A stretch of 8,928 nt of DNA. Source: Actinobacteria bacterium BACL4 MAG-120820-bin23. GTDB lineage: Bacteria > Actinomycetota > Actinomycetes > Nanopelagicales > Nanopelagicaceae. The DNA is taken from positions 1 to 8,928 of the forward strand of contig LIBD01000029.1 in assembly GCA_001437855.1 (NCBI GenBank), given 5' to 3'. The notes under the pieces are model-generated. The model was not told the DNA's origin. It saw only the letters and a list, made by a program, of their open reading frames with translations, and ran no database searches. The position numbers and the translations under genes are program-made. Positions 5,586-8,928 of the stretch are shown here, piece by piece (positions within the stretch are counted from its first letter, which is position 1; every line of letters begins with the position of its first letter).

Positions 5586-6111
5586 CTTAGTACAAGATTT
5601 ACTAAAACTAGCAGCTACGCCTTCAATCATTGCAATTGATGGTGTAGCTGGGTCTGGCAAAACTACACTAGCAATAAAGTTATCTGAAGAACTGAGTAAT
5701 GCTCCTATTGTCCATATGGATGATCTTTATAATGGCTGGAGTAATCCATTTTCTGATGAGTTAGTTGAGCGTGTTACCAAACAGATTTTAAAACCGTATT
5801 TGATTTCAAATTCAGCCTCATACCAAAAATACAACTGGGTCAATAAAACATTTAGTGAGATAGTAGATATTTCACACCCGAAGTACTTAATACTGGAGGG
5901 AGTAGGTTCAGGGCAGAGTGGTTTTCGTAGCTATATTCAAAAGTTAATTTGGATTGATCTAGACCCAGCTATTGGATATCAAAGGGTGATTAAACGAGAT
6001 GGTGAGCACATAAAGGAGAGCATGAAGAAATTCTTAATTGATCAAGAAAAGCATTTTCGTAGGGAATTAACTAATAATCATGCAGATTACATAATCAAGG
6101 GCGCGCCTTAA
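5572..6111 (+). CDS. P-loop kinase of uridine/nicotinamide riboside kinase type; candidate thiamine kinase
   Basis: This 179-residue soluble P-loop kinase resembles an actinobacterial family usually labelled uridine kinase-like or ATP-binding protein and lacking an assigned substrate. Visible parts are IIAIDGVAGSGKTT (19-32) with the Walker A lysine K30, and HMDDLYNGW (48-56), equivalent to the HxDDFY substrate/catalytic segment of uridine and NR kinases. A YQKYNW segment (84-89) and LILEGVGSG (106-114) follow. A lid-like stretch carries R138, K141, R142, D143 and E145, and HFRRE (161-165) lies near the C-terminus. It is shorter than true uridine kinases. ATG 5572 is preferred over an upstream start at 5521 because it limits the overlap with the transporter to 14 bp and leaves the P-loop at the usual distance from the N-terminus. 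Co-transcription with a TPP-controlled PnuT suggests it phosphorylates the imported vitamin; this is inference from context. Confidence 0.85.
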   Translation: MNNTSLVQDLLKLAATPSIIAIDGVAGSGKTTLAIKLSEELSNAPIVHMDDLYNGWSNPFSDELVERVTKQILKPYLISNSASYQKYNWVNKTFSEIVDISHPKYLILEGVGSGQSGFRSYIQKLIWIDLDPAIGYQRVIKRDGEHIKESMKKFLIDQEKHFRRELTNNHADYIIKGAP

Positions 6112-6134
6112 ACTGAAATGTAAGCAATTTTCTC

Positions 6135-6140
6135 TAAACT
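6135..6140 (+). promoter_or_regulatory. Probable -10 box of a leaderless Ser/Thr kinase promoter
   Basis: TAAACT is followed by TTAGCT and then GTG 6147, the six-base spacing of a leaderless start. There is no Shine-Dalgarno sequence before the GTG. It lies in the 35-base gap after the P-loop kinase, so the Ser/Thr kinase probably starts its own transcript. Confidence 0.55.
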
Positions 6141-6146
6141 TTAGCT

Positions 6147-8048
6147 GTGGCGGATTTAACTGGTGAGCTAATTGATAATAGGTACTTGTTACAGCGCCTT
6201 ATAGCCTCAGGCGGTATGGCAAGTATTTATTCTGCTTTGGACACTAGATTAGATAGACCAGTCGCTGTAAAAATAATGCATGCCCATCTAGCAAATGATG
6301 AGGCATTCGTCTCAAGGTTTATAAAGGAAGCAAAGGCAACAGCAGCTTTATCTCACCCAAATATTGTTTCGATTCAAGATCAGGGCTGGAATCAAGGTGG
6401 CCCTCCTGCTGTTTTTATTGTCATGGAGTTAGTTGAGGGAACAACGTTAAGAGATTTACTTAATGAATCTTCTCCCCTAAGTATCGAGCAAGCTTTTCAA
6501 ATAATTAACCCTGTTCTTAGTGCTCTTTCGGCTGCCCATAAGATAGGGATTATTCATCGAGACATAAAACCAGAAAATATCTTGATATCAAGAGATGGCA
6601 GAATTAAGGTAGCTGATTTTGGATTGGCAAGAAACACTTCTATGGCTCAAACAATGACGGCAGAATCAAGTGTGATACTGGGCAGTGTTTCCTATTTATC
6701 ACCAGAGCAGGTGCAACGCGGTGTTGCAGACTCAAGAAGTGACATCTATGCAATGGGAATCCTGATTTTTGAAATGCTTACAGGTTCGAAGCCATATGAT
6801 GGTGAAACACCAATCCAGATTGCCTATAGGCATGTAAATGACCGAATTCCTGAGCTAGTAAAGATTAAATCCGATATTCCAAAGAATTTATCTGACTTAA
6901 TTTTTAGTGCAACCTCTCCAAATCCAGATTTAAGACCCAGAGATGCAGAAGAATTATTAAACTCAATGCGCCAAATACAAGTTGAGCTTGACCCGAAACG
7001 TAGACAAATGAGTTTGGAGTTAGATATACCGCCACTTGCAACCAAGCCCTCAAAGCGAAATAAGGTTTCTGTTGCATCAGCATTTGAAGGGTTAAAGGAA
7101 AAAACTACTCAATTAATTTCAGCTAACTCAAGTATCACAAAAAAGACAGAGGATTCAGTGAGTACAAAACGTAGGAAAGTATCTAGGCGAGTAAAAAGAA
7201 ACCGAATTATTGCTTCTCTAATTTTGGTGTCAGTTATTTTTGGAGTATTTAGATGGTTTGATAATGGCCGTATTGCGGTTCCATCGCTTGTTGGTCTAAG
7301 TAAATCTGAAGCTAGTACAGTTCTAAGTCAATTAGGTTTAAGAACTGAGATAGCTGAGGAAATTTTTAGTGAAGACATTGATAAAGGTAAAATTATTTCC
7401 ACTAAGCCAGGTGGTGGTGGAAAGGTATCTCCCGATGGCGTTGTTGGGTTAGTAGTATCTAAAGGTCAGGAGCGAATACTTCTCACTGCGCTAAAAGGCA
7501 CTACCCCTGATATTGCTTCTCAAAAAATTGCTGATCTTGGACTTTCAGTTGGTGAAATCATTGAAAATTTCGACTCAGTTGTTGAGGCAGGTTTTGTTAT
7601 TGGAACAAACCCTAAAGAGCAGACACCAGTTAAGCGTGGGTCGATTGTAAATATCATAGTAAGTAAAGGTATTGAAAAAGTTTCACTTAGTTCTTATTTA
7701 GGTAAAGGTGGTGAGCAAGCCTTATCTGAATTGACTGAAAGTGGATTTGATGTTGAAATCGAGTATAAATTCAGTGAAAATATTTTTAGAGGTCAGGTTA
7801 TTTCTCAAAGTCCTGAAGGATCTAATTCAATCGAGAAGGGAAGTAAAATTCTCTTGGCGGTCTCAAAAGGACCTGAATTTGTCTTTGTGCCCAATGTTTT
7901 GGGTAAGAGTAAGAATAGTGCGACCTTAGACTTAGAAAATCTAGGACTTCGAGTGGCGATTAAAGGTTCTGGAAAAGTGAATAATATTTCTCCAGCTATC
8001 GGCAGTAAGGTAAAGCAAGGTGCCTTAATCACACTAACCCTGCGGTAA
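6147..8048 (+). CDS. Membrane Ser/Thr protein kinase with four PASTA repeats (PknB/PknL type)
   Basis: This 633-residue receptor kinase has a cytoplasmic Hanks-type domain (about 12-275), a basic juxtamembrane linker ending KRRKVSRRVKRNR (341-353), one membrane helix (about 354-369) and an extracellular PASTA region. The kinase core is complete: glycine loop ASGGMASIYSA (20-30), ATP-binding K42, helix-C E61, HRDIKPEN (137-144, catalytic D139, RD class), DFG (157-159) and SPE (185-187). PASTA units span about 376-440, 443-508, 510-575 and 577-633; they are expected to bind peptidoglycan or lipid II fragments and so couple cell-wall state to phosphorylation. Units 1 and 4 keep the opening VP; units 2 and 3 have LT and LS instead, and unit 4 is shorter. 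None of the usual pknA/pbpA/rodA/phosphatase neighbours is present, so it may be the PknL-type paralogue rather than the division-cluster PknB. The start is GTG 6147. Confidence 0.93.
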   Translation: MADLTGELIDNRYLLQRLIASGGMASIYSALDTRLDRPVAVKIMHAHLANDEAFVSRFIKEAKATAALSHPNIVSIQDQGWNQGGPPAVFIVMELVEGTTLRDLLNESSPLSIEQAFQIINPVLSALSAAHKIGIIHRDIKPENILISRDGRIKVADFGLARNTSMAQTMTAESSVILGSVSYLSPEQVQRGVADSRSDIYAMGILIFEMLTGSKPYDGETPIQIAYRHVNDRIPELVKIKSDIPKNLSDLIFSATSPNPDLRPRDAEELLNSMRQIQVELDPKRRQMSLELDIPPLATKPSKRNKVSVASAFEGLKEKTTQLISANSSITKKTEDSVSTKRRKVSRRVKRNRIIASLILVSVIFGVFRWFDNGRIAVPSLVGLSKSEASTVLSQLGLRTEIAEEIFSEDIDKGKIISTKPGGGGKVSPDGVVGLVVSKGQERILLTALKGTTPDIASQKIADLGLSVGEIIENFDSVVEAGFVIGTNPKEQTPVKRGSIVNIIVSKGIEKVSLSSYLGKGGEQALSELTESGFDVEIEYKFSENIFRGQVISQSPEGSNSIEKGSKILLAVSKGPEFVFVPNVLGKSKNSATLDLENLGLRVAIKGSGKVNNISPAIGSKVKQGALITLTLR

Positions 8049-8068
8049 AAAAATTCTTACCGCTCAGG

Positions 8069-8074
8069 TAGGCT
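8069..8074 (+). promoter_or_regulatory. Probable -10 box of a leaderless nfo promoter
   Basis: TAGGCT is followed by CACCAA and then GTG 8081, repeating the TANNNT-N6-GTG arrangement. It sits in the 32-base gap after the Ser/Thr kinase gene, and no Shine-Dalgarno sequence is seen. Confidence 0.5.
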
Positions 8075-8080
8075 CACCAA

Positions 8081-8928
8081 GTGGCAAAAGGCAAAGTCTC
8101 CCCCCGAATTGGAGCTCATGTTCCTACTTCAGGTGGAATGGCAACTCGCTCAATCGAGTATGCACAAACAATAAAAGCTGAAGCTATACAGGTTTTTGCT
8201 TCAAGCCCTAGAACATGGGCAACATCTGCACCTAATCCAAAGGTAGATGATCTTTTTCGTCAAAGAACAACTGAATTAGATATTGAAACATACGTACATG
8301 CTTCGTTTTTGATTAATTTGGGTTCACCAACTAAGTCAACATACGAAAATTCACTTTCTGCTACTGCTTACTCTCTCAGACGTGGAAGAGAAATTGGATC
8401 TAAAGGTGTAGTAGTCCATACAGGATCTGCTGTTGATGAAGCACATATATCTCAAGCTTGGAAGCAAATTCATGAAGGTGTAATGCCAATTTTAAATAAT
8501 CTTAAAGATGATGACCCTTGGTTGTTATTAGAACCAACTGCGGGCCAAGGTCAATCATTAGTAAAAAAGCTTGATGATCTTACAATGTATTTTGAAGCAC
8601 TTGAATGGCATCCGAAAGTTGGCGTTTGCTTAGATACCTGCCATGTTTTTGCAGCCGGCCACGATATTAAGAAGCCCGGTGGAATGAAAGAGACTCTAGA
8701 TTTACTGGTAAAGATTGTTGGGATCGAGCGCATCCAACTAATCCATGCGAATGACTCCATGGACATATGTGGAAATTTAAAAGACCGCCATCAGAATATA
8801 GGTAAGGGCGAAATTGGTAGTGAGCCATTTACAGAATTATTGGCTCATCCCGCTGTTACAAATGCCCCACTAATACTAGAAACTCCAGGTGCTGAACCAG
8901 AACACGGTAGTGAAGTTGCGTTACTCAA
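8081..8928 (+). CDS. nfo: Endonuclease IV (AP endonuclease), C-terminus cut by window end
   Basis: This TIM-barrel, tri-zinc AP endonuclease cuts 5' to abasic sites and removes 3' blocking groups in base excision repair. The window holds 282 complete codons; the family is about 280-290 residues, so only a few residues should be missing. All nine metal ligands of the E. coli enzyme have counterparts: H73, H113 (VVHTGS), E151 (LEPTAGQG), D185 and H188 (CLDTCHVFAAG), H222 (HANDS), D235 and H237 (DRHQNIGKG), and E267 (LETPG). The usual LENTAGQG motif has proline in place of asparagine after the glutamate ligand, which should leave metal binding intact. The GTG 8081 start gives AKGKVSPRIGAHVPTSGG, the expected barrel opening with the conserved GAH. 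Confidence 0.95.
   Translation, partial: MAKGKVSPRIGAHVPTSGGMATRSIEYAQTIKAEAIQVFASSPRTWATSAPNPKVDDLFRQRTTELDIETYVHASFLINLGSPTKSTYENSLSATAYSLRRGREIGSKGVVVHTGSAVDEAHISQAWKQIHEGVMPILNNLKDDDPWLLLEPTAGQGQSLVKKLDDLTMYFEALEWHPKVGVCLDTCHVFAAGHDIKKPGGMKETLDLLVKIVGIERIQLIHANDSMDICGNLKDRHQNIGKGEIGSEPFTELLAHPAVTNAPLILETPGAEPEHGSEVALL

Noticed and set aside
5034..6111. Nicotinamide riboside uptake (PnuC plus NR kinase)
   Set aside because: The protein families alone would allow it, but the leader resembles a TPP aptamer rather than any NAD-related element. It is kept only as an alternative.
8043..8062. CGGTAA/TTACCG hairpin after the Ser/Thr kinase stop as an intrinsic terminator
   Set aside because: The stem is only six pairs with an A-rich loop of about eight bases and no T-run follows on either strand. 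It also runs into the proposed nfo promoter.
8551..8766. Minus-strand open frame inside nfo
   Set aside because: It overlaps the metal-ligand motifs of endonuclease IV on the other strand and shows no features of its own.
1..8928. CRISPR arrays, insertion sequences, tRNA or rRNA genes, phage or defence genes
   Set aside because: Reading both strands I found no spaced direct repeats, terminal inverted repeats with a transposase, or structural RNA signatures other than the riboswitch; nearly all of the window is occupied by housekeeping or metabolic genes.

Overview
The window is AT-rich, densely packed bacterial DNA. Its protein families point to an actinobacterium: a two-subunit CrtYc/CrtYd-type lycopene cyclase, an RD-type Ser/Thr kinase with extracellular PASTA repeats, an actinobacterial CDP-alcohol phosphatidyltransferase subfamily, and genes that appear to be leaderless with GTG starts. 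Low GC, tiny intergenic gaps and carotenoid genes together suggest a streamlined freshwater actinobacterium (acI / Nanopelagicales-like, e.g. Planktophila or Nanopelagicus). That placement is an inference from gene content; no marker gene is present.

Layout. Positions 1-65 hold the probable 3' end of a + strand gene, which meets a convergent CDP-alcohol phosphatidyltransferase (62-694, minus) at a shared TTAA stop. Divergent from the latter is the + strand cluster crtE-crtI-crtB (782-4257), with gaps of 2-3 bp. It converges, 2 bp away, on the minus-strand pair crtYc-crtYd (4894-4260). Together these five genes encode the route from C5/C15 prenyl diphosphates through GGPP, phytoene and lycopene to a beta-cyclised carotenoid, plausibly the precursor of retinal for a rhodopsin encoded elsewhere.

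Divergent from crtYc, a TPP-riboswitch-like leader (about 4945-5028) precedes a PnuC/PnuT-family vitamin transporter (5034-5585). The transporter overlaps by 14 bp a small P-loop kinase of uridine/nicotinamide-riboside-kinase type (5572-6111). This looks like a thiamine uptake-and-trap module in which the kinase is an unassigned candidate thiamine kinase; it is the most interesting part of the window. The aptamer keeps the pyrimidine-sensing CUGAGA element, but the pyrophosphate-sensing side deviates from the consensus.

Downstream are a membrane Ser/Thr kinase with four PASTA repeats (6147-8048) and endonuclease IV (8081 to the window end, C-terminus cut off).

Four genes that appear to begin transcripts (crtE, crtYc, the Ser/Thr kinase, nfo) each have TANNNT exactly six bases before a GTG codon, and the riboswitch has the same box six bases before its first conserved base. 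This is the layout expected for leaderless actinobacterial promoters, and it is the reason I moved the crtE start. I see no convincing intrinsic terminator, tRNA, rRNA, CRISPR array or mobile element.
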